64,000 nt of DNA from Mesobacterium pallidum. GTDB lineage: Bacteria; Pseudomonadota; Alphaproteobacteria; Rhodobacterales; Rhodobacteraceae. The stretch is from assembly GCF_019966535.1 (NCBI RefSeq), contig NZ_JAIMID010000014.1:64001-128000 (forward strand), given 5' to 3'. The translations under genes and the position numbers were made by a program. The notes under the pieces are model-generated. The model ran no database searches. It was not told the DNA's origin and saw nothing but the letters and a program-made list of their open reading frames with translations. Below, in pieces: positions 8,298 to 17,613 of this stretch. Each line of letters begins with the position of its first letter. Positions within the stretch are counted from its first letter, which is position 1.

Positions 8298-9158
8298 CTA
8301 GCGCGTCAGGATCAGCGTCCCTCCGGCCACGACCAGCAGCGCAAGGACGAGGTGCCGCAGGCCCAGCGCCTCGCGCCGGAACAGCAGCGCGCCGAAGGCC
8401 AGCGACCACAGCGGCGCGGTCGAGGTGAGCGGCGCGATGGACACGACCGCGCCCTGCCCCAGCGCGGTGTTAAGCGACAGAAGGCCCAGCCCGTTGATCC
8501 CGCCCGACAGCGCGAAGAGCCCGAGCCCCCGCCGCCCGCGTCGCGCGGTCCTGCCGGCGCGGTGACGCAGGGCGACCACGAGGGCAAGGCTCAGCGTCGA
8601 CATGGTCGCGGCCAGCGTCGTCGCCAACCAGGGCGAGGCGACGATGGCCAGCCCGGCCTTGGTCACCGGCTGGTTGATCCCCCGCGCCAGCGAGGCGCCC
8701 AGCGGCAGCGCCAGCGCGATCAGCGGCCAGCTGCGCCGGATGCCGCCGCGCGGCAGCGCCACCAGAACCAGCCCGCCGATCATCAGCGCAAGGCCGAGGC
8801 CGGCCTGCCAGGTCATTTCTTCACCCTGCAAGGTCACGGCAAAGAGCACCGCGAAAAGCGGGGTGAAGGAGCCGAGGGCCGAGCTGATCGCGGGCCCGAC
8901 CCGCGTCACCGACAGGATCTGCAAGGTCTGCGCCGTGGCCGGGTACAGCAGCCCGACGCCAAGGAAGATCAGCGCCGCCGGCGTCAGCAGCCAGGCCGGA
9001 TCAAGCGCAAAGGGCGCGGCCAGCCAGAAGAGCATAGCCGTCGCTCCGACCGACACCAGCGCACCGGACCAGGGGTCGGCCTCGTCCAGCGCCGCCTGGT
9101 GGACATGGACGTTGAAGCCGAAACAGGCCGCCGCCAGCAAGGCGAAGACGGCGGTCAT
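8298..9158 (-). CDS. DMT-superfamily (EamA) transporter
   Basis: This 286-residue membrane protein has ten predicted helices arranged as two EamA repeats (residues about 1-135 and 145-286), the standard layout of drug/metabolite exporters. Stretches such as GLLYPATAQTLQILSVTRVG and SSALGSFTPLFAVLFA are typical. Members export amino acids, nucleosides or other small metabolites across the inner membrane. The substrate cannot be inferred here. It lies upstream of the AEC gene on the same strand. Confidence 0.85.
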   Translation of the reverse strand: MTAVFALLAAACFGFNVHVHQAALDEADPWSGALVSVGATAMLFWLAAPFALDPAWLLTPAALIFLGVGLLYPATAQTLQILSVTRVGPAISSALGSFTPLFAVLFAVTLQGEEMTWQAGLGLALMIGGLVLVALPRGGIRRSWPLIALALPLGASLARGINQPVTKAGLAIVASPWLATTLAATMSTLSLALVVALRHRAGRTARRGRRGLGLFALSGGINGLGLLSLNTALGQGAVVSIAPLTSTAPLWSLAFGALLFRREALGLRHLVLALLVVAGGTLILTR

Positions 9159-9243
9159 GCGGGCGCGCGCCAGATGGCTTTCGGAGGAACTTTAGTCAAA
9201 TTGGGCATACCCTTGCCGGCCGAACCTCACGCGATGCATGAGG

Positions 9244-10008
9244 TCACTCCGCCGTCCATCCGCCATCGACCACCATGGACGTGCCGGTCATCAGCCCCGA
9301 GGCGTCCGAGGCCAGAAAGACCACGGCGCCCATCAGGTCCTCGACCTGGCCCAGCCGGCCCAGCTTGATCTTGGACATGACGAAACCCATGAACTCCGGG
9401 TCCGACAGGAAGGGGCGCGTCAGCGGCGTTTCGATGAAGGTCGGGCAGATCGTGTTCGACCGGATCCCCTTGGGCGCGAGGTCGATGGCCATGGCCTTGG
9501 ACATCCCCTCGATGGCGAATTTCGACCCGCAGTACAGCGACCGGTTCGGCCCGCCGACCTTGCCCATCTGGCTGGACATGTGGATCAGCGATCCCGGCTT
9601 GCCCGCCGCGATCAGCCCGTCAGCCACCGCCCGGGCGGCAAAGAAGGCGGACTTGATGTTCAGCCCCATGACCGCGTCGTAATCGTCTTCGGTCACTTCC
9701 CAGACCGGCTTGGGCCGGTTGGTGCCCGCGTTGTTGACGAGGATGTCGAACGGGCCCTCGGCCGCGATGGTCGCCTCGACCGCGCCCACGTCGCTCATGT
9801 CGAGCGGCACCGCGTTCGCCGCCCCGCCCCGGGCGATGATCGCCTCGGCGGCTTCCTCGATCTCGGGCCGGGTGCGGGCGACCAGCGTCACCGCGGCCCC
9901 GGCCTGGGCCAGCGCGGCGGCAGAGGCAAGGCCGATGCCGCGCCCGGCGCCGGTCACGATGGCGCGGCGGCCGGAAAGGTCGAAGCTGGGGGTGTTGGGC
10001 AGGTCCAT
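9244..10008 (-). CDS. SDR-family NAD(P)-dependent oxidoreductase
   Basis: This 254-residue classical short-chain dehydrogenase carries the cofactor motif TGAGRGIG (19-26), NNAG (92-95), catalytic Ser near 145-146 and YxxxK (Y159, K163). It ends with the usual VVDGGW. The start at 10008 is preceded by AAGGA six bases away; the longer open frame upstream lacks the fold. It is transcribed after the GntR gene with a 97-base gap. Given the sugar-acid genes on the other side of the GntR gene, oxidation of a sugar, lactone or keto sugar-acid is plausible, but substrate specificity cannot be read from the sequence. Confidence 0.88.
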   Translation of the reverse strand: MDLPNTPSFDLSGRRAIVTGAGRGIGLASAAALAQAGAAVTLVARTRPEIEEAAEAIIARGGAANAVPLDMSDVGAVEATIAAEGPFDILVNNAGTNRPKPVWEVTEDDYDAVMGLNIKSAFFAARAVADGLIAAGKPGSLIHMSSQMGKVGGPNRSLYCGSKFAIEGMSKAMAIDLAPKGIRSNTICPTFIETPLTRPFLSDPEFMGFVMSKIKLGRLGQVEDLMGAVVFLASDASGLMTGTSMVVDGGWTAE

Positions 10009-10105
10009 GTCAGTGTCCTTCGTGACGCGCAGGCCCCGCGGGGCGGGCCGCTTTTGCGCGCACCTTGGCCCGATCGGCCGGGGCGCGAAACCCCCAAATC
10101 GGCGC

Positions 10106-10822
10106 CTAGCCCAGCGCGCCTTCGGTGAAATAGCCCGGATGCTCGGCCCGGATGCTTTCCACCCGCCCGATGGTGCCCGAGAGGTGATCCCGCATCGCCT
10201 GCGCCGCCCGCTCGGGATCGCCCGAGGCGATGCCGTCGAGGATCGCCGCATGGGCCGCCACGATGGCCTCGGTCTTGCCGGCGCGCGGCAGCTCGAGCCG
10301 TTGGCAGCGGATCAAATGGCCCATCCGGTCGGTCACCATGGTGTCAAGCGCGCCGACCCCGGCCGCATCGAACAGGCTGCGGTGGAAGTCGCGATCCAGT
10401 TCCCAGAACAGGTCCATCTGGTCGAGCGACCCGACCAGCGCCCGCTGCATCTGTACCAGCCCGCGCGCCCGCTTGATCGTCTCGGGCGCGCCGGTCCGGG
10501 CAAGGCGGCGCACCACCTCGGTTTCGACCGCGACGCGCAGGAAATGCGTCTCGGACAGCTGCCGCGCGTCGATCGGCGCCACCACGGTGCGCGATTGCGG
10601 GTAGATCCGCACCAGCCCGTCCGACCCCAGCCGCTGCAACGCGTCACGCACCGGCGTCTGGCTGACCCCGTAGGCCTCGGCGATCTCATTCCGGCTGAGC
10701 ACGGCGCCCGGCGGCAGGTCAAAGTTCAGGATCCGCGCCCGCAGCGCGGCATAGACGCGGTCGGGCGCGCCCGCCCCGGTGCCGCCCGTCTCCTGCCCTG
10801 CCAGTCTCTCCGCCATCCGCAT
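10106..10822 (-). CDS. GntR-family regulator, FCD subfamily
   Basis: This 238-residue protein has an N-terminal winged helix (about residues 21-85, with RNEIAEAYGVSQTPVRDALQ) and a C-terminal FCD ligand domain. The metal-binding pattern of that domain is visible as D143, H147, H191 and H213. FCD regulators bind sugar acids or other carboxylates and usually repress the adjacent catabolic operon. It is divergent from the dehydratase gene across 272 bases and upstream of the SDR gene, so it probably controls both directions, with an aldonate or a keto-deoxy intermediate as inducer. Confidence 0.88.
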   Translation of the reverse strand: MRMAERLAGQETGGTGAGAPDRVYAALRARILNFDLPPGAVLSRNEIAEAYGVSQTPVRDALQRLGSDGLVRIYPQSRTVVAPIDARQLSETHFLRVAVETEVVRRLARTGAPETIKRARGLVQMQRALVGSLDQMDLFWELDRDFHRSLFDAAGVGALDTMVTDRMGHLIRCQRLELPRAGKTEAIVAAHAAILDGIASGDPERAAQAMRDHLSGTIGRVESIRAEHPGYFTEGALG

Positions 10823-10879
10823 GCTCCGCCGCCCTGCATGGGCGCCCGAAAAATCCTGCGATTGCCAGCGGCTGTCAAC

Positions 10880-10897
10880 TGATATATTAGGTTATCA
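10880..10897. promoter_or_regulatory. Candidate GntR operator
   Basis: In the divergent region between the GntR gene and the dehydratase operon, TGATA at 10880-10884 and its complement TATCA at 10893-10897 flank an AT-rich core containing TATATT. This is the only AT-rich dyad in an otherwise GC-rich gap, so it is a reasonable operator or promoter core. A 7-bp hairpin (CGGAGTC / GACTCCG, 10902-10920) lies just downstream. The assignment to GntR is inference. Confidence 0.35.
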
Positions 10898-11094
10898 AGC
10901 GCGGAGTCGGGAGGACTCCGGACGCGGCGAGGGGAGGAGCAGGCATGACAATCGACCGAACGGGCCGCGGCCGTCCCGCCAAATAGAGACCGCGAAAACG
11001 GGCTGTCCTTGCGCCGGCCCGCAGGGGCCGCCCCGCCTCCCCCTTGAACGAGGGCGCGCCCCGAACTGATCCCGCCATGACCCAAGGATGCATG

Positions 11095-12825
11095 ATGACG
11101 AAACGCCCCGAAGACCTCCGTTCCGCCCGCTGGTTCGCGCCGGATGACCTGCGCTCCATGGGGCACCGCAGCCGCGCGATGCAGATGGGCCTGGACGGCG
11201 CGGATTGGGAGGGCAAGCCGGTCATCGCCATCATCAACACCTGGTCGGACCTGTCGCCCTGCCACCACCACCTGCGCGACCGGGCGGAGTTCGTGAAGAA
11301 GGGCGTCTACCAGGCCGGCGGGATGCCCGTCGAGATGCCGGTGCATTCCTTCTCCGAACAGTTCCTCAAACCGACCTCGATGCTCTACCGCAACATGGGC
11401 GCGCTCGAGGTCGAAGAGACGCTGCGCGCCCACCCGATCGACGGGGTGGTGCTGATGGGCGGTTGCGACAAGTCCACGCCGGCCCTGGTCATGGGCGCGG
11501 TCAGCGCCGGGCTGCCCTTTGTCTACCTGCCCGCCGGCGCCATGCTGCGCGGCAATTACGCGGGGCAGAAGCTGGGGTCCGGCACCGACGTCTGGAAATA
11601 CTGGGACGAAAGGCGCGCCGGGACTATCTCGAAAGAGCAATGGGATGGCGTACAGGGCGGCATTGCGCGCAGCTACGGCACCTGCATGACCATGGGCACC
11701 GCTTCGACCATGATGAGCATTGCCGAGGCCTGGGGCCTGACCCTACCCGGCGCCTCGGCCATCCCCGCCCCCGACGCGGGCCACAAGCGCATGGCCGCCG
11801 CCTGCGGCCGCCGTGCGGTCGAGATGGTGTGGGACGACCTGACGCCCGACAAGGTCATGACCTGGGACAGCACGCGCAACGCGGTGACGGTCGCCATGGC
11901 CACGGGCTGTTCGACCAACGCGATCATCCACCTCATCGCCATGGCCCGCCGCGCCGGGATCGACCTGACGCTCGATCACCTCGACGCGATCGGCCGCACG
12001 ACGCCGGTGCTGGCGAACATCCGGCCCTCGGGCAAGGACTACCTGATGGAGGATTTCTTCTACGCCGGGGGCCTGCCCGCGCTGATGAAGGAGCTGGGCG
12101 ACAAGCTGGCGCTTGGCGCGCGCACCGTGTCGGGCCGCACGCTGGGCGAGGACATCGCGGAGGCCGTGAACTACAACGCCGACGTGATCCGGCCGCTCAC
12201 GAACCCGGTCTACCACGAAGGCTCGCTGGCCGTGCTGCGCGGCAACCTCGCGCCCGACGGCGCGGTGATCAAGCCCGCCGCCATGGACCCGCGCTTCCAG
12301 ACCCATCGCGGCCCGGCCATCGTCGCCGACAGCTATGCGCAGCTGAAAGAGATCATCAACGACGAAGACCACCCGATGACCCCGGACCACGTGCTGGTCC
12401 TGCGCAACGCAGGGCCGCTGGGCGGGCCGGGGATGCCGGAATGGGGCATGATCCCGATGCCCAAGGCGCTGTTGAAACAGGGTCACCGCGACATGCTGCG
12501 CCTTTCCGATGCGCGCATGTCCGGCACCTCCTACGGCGCCTGCGTGCTGCATGTCGCGCCCGAGGCCTTCATCGGCGGGCCATTGGCGCTGATCGAGACC
12601 GGCGACGTGATCGAGATCGACGTGCCGAACCGGACCCTGCGCGTGGACCTCACGGACGCCGAACTGGACGCAAGACGCGCCCGCTGGCAGGCGCCCGCAC
12701 CGCGCTTTGAGCGTGGCTACGGCCGGATGTACAGCCAGCACGTCGAACAGGCCGACAAGGGCTGCGATTTCGACTTCCTGCGCACCGATTATGGCGGCGC
12801 GGTCCCCGAGCCGGAGATCAACTGA
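11095..12825 (+). CDS. IlvD/Edd-family sugar-acid dehydratase (L-arabonate dehydratase type)
   Basis: This 576-residue enzyme belongs to the iron-sulfur dehydratase family of dihydroxy-acid and phosphogluconate dehydratases. The cluster cysteines are C56 (SPCHHHL), C124 (GGCDKSTPA) and C197 (YGTCMTMGTAS), the pattern of [2Fe-2S] sugar-acid dehydratases. The opening EDLRSARWFAPDDLRS resembles L-arabonate dehydratases rather than IlvD. The start at 11095 is six bases after AAGGA; an ATG at 11092 and starts further upstream are less well placed. It is first in an operon with two DapA-fold enzymes, where it would make a 2-keto-3-deoxy acid from an aldonate. The exact sugar (arabonate, xylonate, fuconate or similar) is not proven. 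Confidence 0.87.
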   Translation: MTKRPEDLRSARWFAPDDLRSMGHRSRAMQMGLDGADWEGKPVIAIINTWSDLSPCHHHLRDRAEFVKKGVYQAGGMPVEMPVHSFSEQFLKPTSMLYRNMGALEVEETLRAHPIDGVVLMGGCDKSTPALVMGAVSAGLPFVYLPAGAMLRGNYAGQKLGSGTDVWKYWDERRAGTISKEQWDGVQGGIARSYGTCMTMGTASTMMSIAEAWGLTLPGASAIPAPDAGHKRMAAACGRRAVEMVWDDLTPDKVMTWDSTRNAVTVAMATGCSTNAIIHLIAMARRAGIDLTLDHLDAIGRTTPVLANIRPSGKDYLMEDFFYAGGLPALMKELGDKLALGARTVSGRTLGEDIAEAVNYNADVIRPLTNPVYHEGSLAVLRGNLAPDGAVIKPAAMDPRFQTHRGPAIVADSYAQLKEIINDEDHPMTPDHVLVLRNAGPLGGPGMPEWGMIPMPKALLKQGHRDMLRLSDARMSGTSYGACVLHVAPEAFIGGPLALIETGDVIEIDVPNRTLRVDLTDAELDARRARWQAPAPRFERGYGRMYSQHVEQADKGCDFDFLRTDYGGAVPEPEIN

Positions 12826-13736
12826 TGGACCTCGGCAATTCGCTGACCGGCGTCTCGGGCATCCTCGCCACCCCCTTCGACGGGGCCGGAGAGATCGCGC
12901 CCGACCGCCAGAAACCCATCGTGGACCGCGCCATCGCGGCGGGCGTCCAGGTGCTGACCGCCAATGGCAACACCGGCGAATTCTACGGCCTGACGCTGGC
13001 CGAGGCGCAGGTCATGGCGGAGGCCGCCGCCGCCCACATCGCCGGCCGCGTCCCGCTGGTGGCCGGCGTCGGGCGCGGCATCCGCGACGCGCAGGCGCTG
13101 GCCGAAACCTCGGCCCGCGCAGGCGCGGCGGCGCTGATGATCCACCAGCCGCCCGATCCTTTCGTGGCCCCGCGCGGGCTGGTCCACTACCTCGAAGGTA
13201 TCCGCGAGGCGGCCGACCTGCCACTGATCCTCTACCTGCGCAACGATGCCATCGGGACCGAAGCGATCGCCGCCCTCGCCCGCACCCCGGGCGTTGCGGG
13301 CGTCAAGTGGGCCACGCCCAACCCGATGCGCCTCAAGGCCGCGATGGAGGCTTCGCCCGATCACATCACCTGGACCGGCGGGCTGGCCGAGGTCTGGGCG
13401 CCTGCCTTCTACGCCATGGGGGCGCGCGGTTTCACCTCGGGCCTCATCAATGTCTGGCCCGAGCGGTCGGTGGCGATCAACGCCGCACTCGAAGGCGGGG
13501 ACTACGCCGAAGCCCGCCGCCTTATCGCCGGGATGCAGGTGTTCGAGGACATCCGCGCCGAGGAGCAAGGCGGCGCCAACGTGCCCGGCGTCAAGGCGGC
13601 CCTCGCGCTGATGGGCGAAGACTGCGGCGCCGCGCGTCCGCCTGCGGCCTGGCCGCTCAGCGAAGACCAGATGGCGCGACTCACCCGCTTCATGACCGAC
13701 AATGGCCTGATCGGCCGCCCCGGAGAGACGACATGA
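12825..13736 (+). CDS. DapA-family lyase/dehydratase for a keto-deoxy sugar acid
   Basis: This 303-residue TIM-barrel enzyme has the class I Schiff-base lysine K161 (GVKWATPN) and the conserved tyrosine Y137 (LILYLRND). The N-terminal LTGVSGILATPFD matches the dihydrodipicolinate synthase superfamily. In this position it most likely acts on the product of the preceding dehydratase, either as a 2-keto-3-deoxy-arabonate-type dehydratase or as an aldolase. Its start codon overlaps the dehydratase stop by one base and its stop overlaps the next start by four, so translation is tightly coupled. Lysine biosynthesis is unlikely, given this context and the second paralogue two genes away. Confidence 0.82.
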   Translation: MDLGNSLTGVSGILATPFDGAGEIAPDRQKPIVDRAIAAGVQVLTANGNTGEFYGLTLAEAQVMAEAAAAHIAGRVPLVAGVGRGIRDAQALAETSARAGAAALMIHQPPDPFVAPRGLVHYLEGIREAADLPLILYLRNDAIGTEAIAALARTPGVAGVKWATPNPMRLKAAMEASPDHITWTGGLAEVWAPAFYAMGARGFTSGLINVWPERSVAINAALEGGDYAEARRLIAGMQVFEDIRAEEQGGANVPGVKAALALMGEDCGAARPPAAWPLSEDQMARLTRFMTDNGLIGRPGETT

Positions 13737-14458
13737 CCGACCACCCGCTGACACCCGAAACCAAGGCGCGACTTGAACAGGTGTCGGTCGCGACGCTTGC
13801 CACCGCGCTCTTCAAGCGCGGGCTGCGCGGCCAGGTGATCCAGGACGTGCGCCCGCTTGCGCCCAAGGGCCGCAACATGGTCGGCCCCGCCTTTACCCTG
13901 CGCTACATGCCCGCCCGCGAAGACCGCAACCAGCTGGCCGAGTTCCGCAACCCCGACCATCCGCAGCGCAAGGCGATCGAGACCTGCCCGCCGGGCCATG
14001 TCATGGTGATGGACAGCCGCCGCTCGGCCCGGGCGGCGAGCGCGGGGGACATCCTTGTCACGCGGCTGATGGTGCGCGGCGGGGCCGGGATCGTGACCGA
14101 CGGCGGCTTTCGCGACGCGATGAACATCGCCGCGCTCGAAATGCCAGCGTATCATGCGCGCCCCTCCTCGCCCACGAACCTGACGACGAACGAGGCGATC
14201 GACATCAACGTCCCCATCGGCTGCGGCGACGCGCCGGTCTTTCCCGGCGACATCATCGTCGGCGACGACGACAGCGTGATCGTGATCCCTGCGCACCTGG
14301 CCGACGAGGTGGCCGAGGAAGCGGTGGAGATGACCGCCTACGAGGATTTCGCCATTGAACAGGTGCGCAGCGGCCAGACCATCATCGGCCTCTACCCCGC
14401 GACCAACCCCGAAAACCTCGAAAAATTCGCCGCCTGGCGCAAGGCCAACGGCCGCTGA
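13733..14458 (+). CDS. RraA/HMG-aldolase-like protein
   Basis: This 241-residue protein belongs to the RraA-like family, which includes RNase E inhibitors but also class II pyruvate aldolases of the HMG/CHA type. The aldolase-type signature is present: a GDILVTRLMVRGGAGIVTDG segment ending in R127-D128 (GGFRD). In a sugar-acid operon a metal-dependent keto-acid aldolase or lyase is more likely than an RNase regulator, although automatic annotation often names these RraA. The gene overlaps its upstream neighbour by four bases and is followed 17 bases later by a second DapA-fold gene. Confidence 0.78.
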   Translation: MTDHPLTPETKARLEQVSVATLATALFKRGLRGQVIQDVRPLAPKGRNMVGPAFTLRYMPAREDRNQLAEFRNPDHPQRKAIETCPPGHVMVMDSRRSARAASAGDILVTRLMVRGGAGIVTDGGFRDAMNIAALEMPAYHARPSSPTNLTTNEAIDINVPIGCGDAPVFPGDIIVGDDDSVIVIPAHLADEVAEEAVEMTAYEDFAIEQVRSGQTIIGLYPATNPENLEKFAAWRKANGR

Positions 14459-14475
14459 GACCAAGAGGATTCCCC

Positions 14476-15381
14476 ATGATTGCCCCGACCGACCTGCGCG
14501 ACATCATCCGTTCCGGCCTGCTGTCCTTTCCCGTGACCCCCTTCGACGGTGACGACCGGTTCAACGCGACCGCCTTTGCCGCGCATCTCGACTGGCTCTC
14601 GGCCCACCCGGTCGCCGGGCTGATCGTGGCGGGCGGCACGGGCGAGATGTTCTCGCTCACCCCCGACGAGATCGTCGAGGTCACCCGCACCGCCAAGGCG
14701 GCCCAGCCCGGCGCGCCCATCATCGCCGGCTGCGGCTACGGCACCCGCATGGCCTGCGAGCTGGCGCAGGGGATCGAGGCGGCGGGCGGCGACGGCATCC
14801 TGCTGCTGCCCCATTACCTGATCGGCGCGCCGCAGGACGGGATCGAGGCGCATATCCGCGCCGTCTGCAACGCCACCCGCATGGGCGTCATCGTCTACAA
14901 CCGCGGCCAGTCGGTCGTGGGCGCCGAGACGCTGGCGCGGCTGGCCGAGGCCTGCCCCAACCTCATCGGGTTCAAGGACGGCACCGGCGATATCGACACG
15001 GTCAAGCGCATCACCGTGGGCCTTGGCGACCGGCTGGCCTATATCGGCGGCATGCCCACGCATGAATTGTTCGCGCAGGCTTACCGGGGCGCGGGCGTGG
15101 ACACCTATTCCTCGGCCGTGTTCAACTTTGTCCCCGAGACGGCGCTTGCCTTTCACGCAGCCTTTGTCGCCGGGGACGATGCGACCTGCGAGGCGATGCT
15201 GCGCGATTTCTACTACCCCTTTGCCAAGATCCGCGACCGCAAGACGGGCTACGCGGTGTCGGCGATCAAGGCCGGGGTCGCGCTGCGGGGGTTCGACACC
15301 GGGCCCGTGCGGTCGCCCCTGACCGACCTCAGCGACGAAGAGCGCGCCCTGCTCGGCGCGCTGATCGAGGGGCGGCGCTGA
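14476..15381 (+). CDS. 5-dehydro-4-deoxyglucarate dehydratase-type enzyme (DapA family)
   Basis: This 301-residue TIM-barrel protein has K167 (IGFKDGTGD) as Schiff-base lysine and Y141 (VIVYNRGQ). The N-terminal SGLLSFPVTPFD and the FKDGTGD loop are characteristic of 5-dehydro-4-deoxyglucarate dehydratase. That enzyme decarboxylates and dehydrates its substrate to 2-oxoglutarate semialdehyde, which an aldehyde dehydrogenase oxidises to 2-oxoglutarate. An aldehyde dehydrogenase gene of suitable type lies at the end of the TTT operon nearby. The start at 14476 follows AGAGGA. It is the last gene of the operon, ending inside a palindrome shared with the convergent aminotransferase gene. Confidence 0.85.
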   Translation: MIAPTDLRDIIRSGLLSFPVTPFDGDDRFNATAFAAHLDWLSAHPVAGLIVAGGTGEMFSLTPDEIVEVTRTAKAAQPGAPIIAGCGYGTRMACELAQGIEAAGGDGILLLPHYLIGAPQDGIEAHIRAVCNATRMGVIVYNRGQSVVGAETLARLAEACPNLIGFKDGTGDIDTVKRITVGLGDRLAYIGGMPTHELFAQAYRGAGVDTYSSAVFNFVPETALAFHAAFVAGDDATCEAMLRDFYYPFAKIRDRKTGYAVSAIKAGVALRGFDTGPVRSPLTDLSDEERALLGALIEGRR

Positions 15382-15399
15382 GGGCCCGGCGGGCCCTCA
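15379..15399. terminator. Palindrome between convergent genes
   Basis: TGAGGGCCCG at 15379-15388 is repeated as its exact complement at 15390-15399 around one central base. The left arm contains the stop codon of the dehydratase. It lies between convergent genes and would form a strong hairpin on either transcript, so it is a likely two-way terminator even though no T run follows. Confidence 0.5.
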
Positions 15400-15408
15400 G
15401 ACGGCGCG

Positions 15409-16761
15409 TCAGGCGGCGTTCAGGCCGGTGTCCAGCGCCGACAGGATCCTGTCAGCATGGTCCGCGGTCAGCACCAGCGGCGGCGAGAAGATGATGTTGT
15501 TGCCCGAGATGCGCAGCATCGCCCCCGCCTCGTAAGCGGCGCGGTGGACACGGGCGATAGCGCCCTTGTCGATGGGGGCCTTGGTGGCGCGGTCGCTCAC
15601 CAGTTCCATCGCGCACATCAACCCGTGACCGCCGCGCACATCGCCGACGATGTCGTGCGTCTCCATCAGCGCCTCTAGGCCAGCAAACAGCTGGGCGCCC
15701 CGCGCGGCGGCGTTGTCCTTGACGGCCAGCCGCTCGGTTTCCTTCAGGCAGGCCACCGCCGCCGCCGCCCCGACCGGGTGGCCGGAATAGGTGTAGCCCG
15801 ACCCGATGGCGGCGCGGCCGGTCTCGTCGCGCTCGAACACCTCGGCCACCGCATCGGAAATCATCACGGCACCGAAGGGGAAATACCCGTTGGTGATCGC
15901 CTTGGCGGTGCACATCAGGTCCGGCTGCACGCCCCAGTGCCGGCTGCCCGACCAGTCGCCGGTGCGGCCGAAGGCGGTGATGACCTCGTCCGCGATCAGC
16001 AGGATCCCGTGGCGCGAGCAGATCTCGCGCACGCCGGGCATGAAGCTTTCGTGCGGCGGGATCACCCCGCCCGCGCCCAGCACCGGCTCCATGATCATCG
16101 CGGCGATGGTGCCGGCGCCCTGAAAGGCGATCTCGTCCTCGAGCGCGGCGAGGCAAAGCTGCGCGAGGCGCTCGGGGTCGGCCTCGTTGAACGGGTTGCG
16201 GTAGGTGTAGGGCGCCGGGATGTGGAAGCAGCCCGGCATCAGCGGTTCATACTGCGTGCGGAAATTGGCGTTGCCGTTGACCGATGCGCCCAGGGTATGG
16301 GTGCCGTGATAGCCCTTCTTGAGGCTGAGGTATTTCACCCGCCCCGCCTCACCACGCACCTTGTGGTATTGCCGGGCGAGGCGCAGCGCGATCTCGACCG
16401 AATCCGATCCGCCCGAAGTGTAGAAGGCGCGGGAAAGGCCGTCGGGGGCGAAGAAGTCGCGCAGCATGTACGACAGCTCGATCACCTGGTCATTCGAGGT
16501 GCCGCGGAAGATCGAGTAATAGGGCAGCCGCTCGAGCTGCTCGGCGATCGCCGCCTTCACCGGGGCGCAGCTGTACCCGAGGTTCACGTTCCACAGCCCG
16601 CCCACCGCGTCGACCATGCGGTGCCCGTCCACATCCGAGATCTCGACCCCGTCGCCGCCGACGATGATGTCGGGCGGATTGGCCTGGCTCTCGGCCGGGT
16701 GCGCCATGGGGTGCCACAGGTGGCGGGCGTTGTTTTCCTTGAGAAAGTTTATGTCCTTCAT
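15409..16761 (-). CDS. Class III (omega) aminotransferase
   Basis: This 450-residue PLP enzyme belongs to the subgroup-II aminotransferases that use omega-amino acids or amines with pyruvate. K287 (MCTAKAITNGYFPFGAV) is the PLP lysine, D258 (LLIADEVITAFGRTG) contacts the ring nitrogen, and YTSGGSDSVE near 114-123 holds the phosphate. The length is normal. It lies 15 bases downstream of the IclR gene on the same strand and faces the sugar-acid operon. Its role there is not obvious; it may serve an amino-sugar-acid or a beta-amino acid substrate. Confidence 0.85.
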   Translation of the reverse strand: MKDINFLKENNARHLWHPMAHPAESQANPPDIIVGGDGVEISDVDGHRMVDAVGGLWNVNLGYSCAPVKAAIAEQLERLPYYSIFRGTSNDQVIELSYMLRDFFAPDGLSRAFYTSGGSDSVEIALRLARQYHKVRGEAGRVKYLSLKKGYHGTHTLGASVNGNANFRTQYEPLMPGCFHIPAPYTYRNPFNEADPERLAQLCLAALEDEIAFQGAGTIAAMIMEPVLGAGGVIPPHESFMPGVREICSRHGILLIADEVITAFGRTGDWSGSRHWGVQPDLMCTAKAITNGYFPFGAVMISDAVAEVFERDETGRAAIGSGYTYSGHPVGAAAAVACLKETERLAVKDNAAARGAQLFAGLEALMETHDIVGDVRGGHGLMCAMELVSDRATKAPIDKGAIARVHRAAYEAGAMLRISGNNIIFSPPLVLTADHADRILSALDTGLNAA

Positions 16762-16776
16762 GGCGGGGCCTTCCGT

Positions 16777-17562
16777 TCAGTTTCCCTCGGGCCAGAGCGC
16801 GCGGTGCGCCTCGGGCACTTGGCCGCCCAGCGCACGGGTCGCGACAACGCATCCCCGGCGCAGCGCGGCCGCGATCTCGGTCGATTTTGCGGCACCCGCC
16901 CTCACGCGCGGCACGGCGACCGACAGCGCGCCAAAGACCCGCGCGTCGGGGCCGAAGACGGGCACGCCCTGGCTGACCACCTCGCCGTCAAAGGCGCGGT
17001 CGAGCGCGGCGATGCCGCTGGCCTGCGTCGCGGCGATCATGGCCCGCAGGCGGGCGGGATCGGTTTCGGTGTTGTCGGTAAAGCGCGGCAGCGGCGCGGC
17101 CAGGATGCCCTCGGCCCAGGCCGGATCGCCAAAGGCCAGCACGGCAAGGCCCGACGAGGTCGCGTGCAGCGGCAGCATCTCGGCCTCGTCGAAATGCACC
17201 TGGGTGCCATGGGCAAAGGGATCGGCATGGACCAGCGGCGACAGCAGCTCGCCCTGCAGGATCGACATGTGCACCAGCTCACCCAGTTCTTCGGCCAGCG
17301 CCTGCACCACCGGCCGCAGGACCGACCGCGCCGGGTGGGTCCGTTCGCGCACCCCCGCCAGCCGCAGAATCGCCGGACCGAGACGGTAGGCGCGGCTGCC
17401 TTCGTCCTGTTCGAGAAAGCCGTTCGCGGCGAGTTCGACCAAGTGGCGATGCACCGTCGCCTTGTCGCGGCCGGTCAGGCGCACGAAATCCGCCAGCCCC
17501 AGCTCGGGCCGGTGACGCGAGAAATGATCCAGCATTTCAAGGGCTTTGGTGATCGTCCCCAT
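16777..17562 (-). CDS. IclR-family transcriptional regulator
   Basis: This 261-residue protein has an N-terminal winged helix (about residues 3-65, ITKALEMLDHFSRHRPELGL then RDKATVHRHLVELAANGF) and a C-terminal effector domain, as in IclR regulators of aromatic and sugar-acid catabolism. The start at 17562 follows GGAGG four bases away and gives the usual family N-terminus; a longer frame to 17610 is possible. It reads away from the TctC operon and is followed by the aminotransferase, so it probably represses or activates one or both. Confidence 0.85.
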   Translation of the reverse strand: MGTITKALEMLDHFSRHRPELGLADFVRLTGRDKATVHRHLVELAANGFLEQDEGSRAYRLGPAILRLAGVRERTHPARSVLRPVVQALAEELGELVHMSILQGELLSPLVHADPFAHGTQVHFDEAEMLPLHATSSGLAVLAFGDPAWAEGILAAPLPRFTDNTETDPARLRAMIAATQASGIAALDRAFDGEVVSQGVPVFGPDARVFGALSVAVPRVRAGAAKSTEIAAALRRGCVVATRALGGQVPEAHRALWPEGN

Positions 17563-17613
17563 CGGGCCTCCGGTGCCGCCGTGGATTTCGTCGTGCTGCG
17601 AACAAGACATTCG

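Noticed and set aside
11044..11094. Upstream TTG and ATG starts for the IlvD/Edd dehydratase
   Set aside because: The extra residues do not fit the family N-terminus, and the ATG at 11095 has the best distance from AAGGA.
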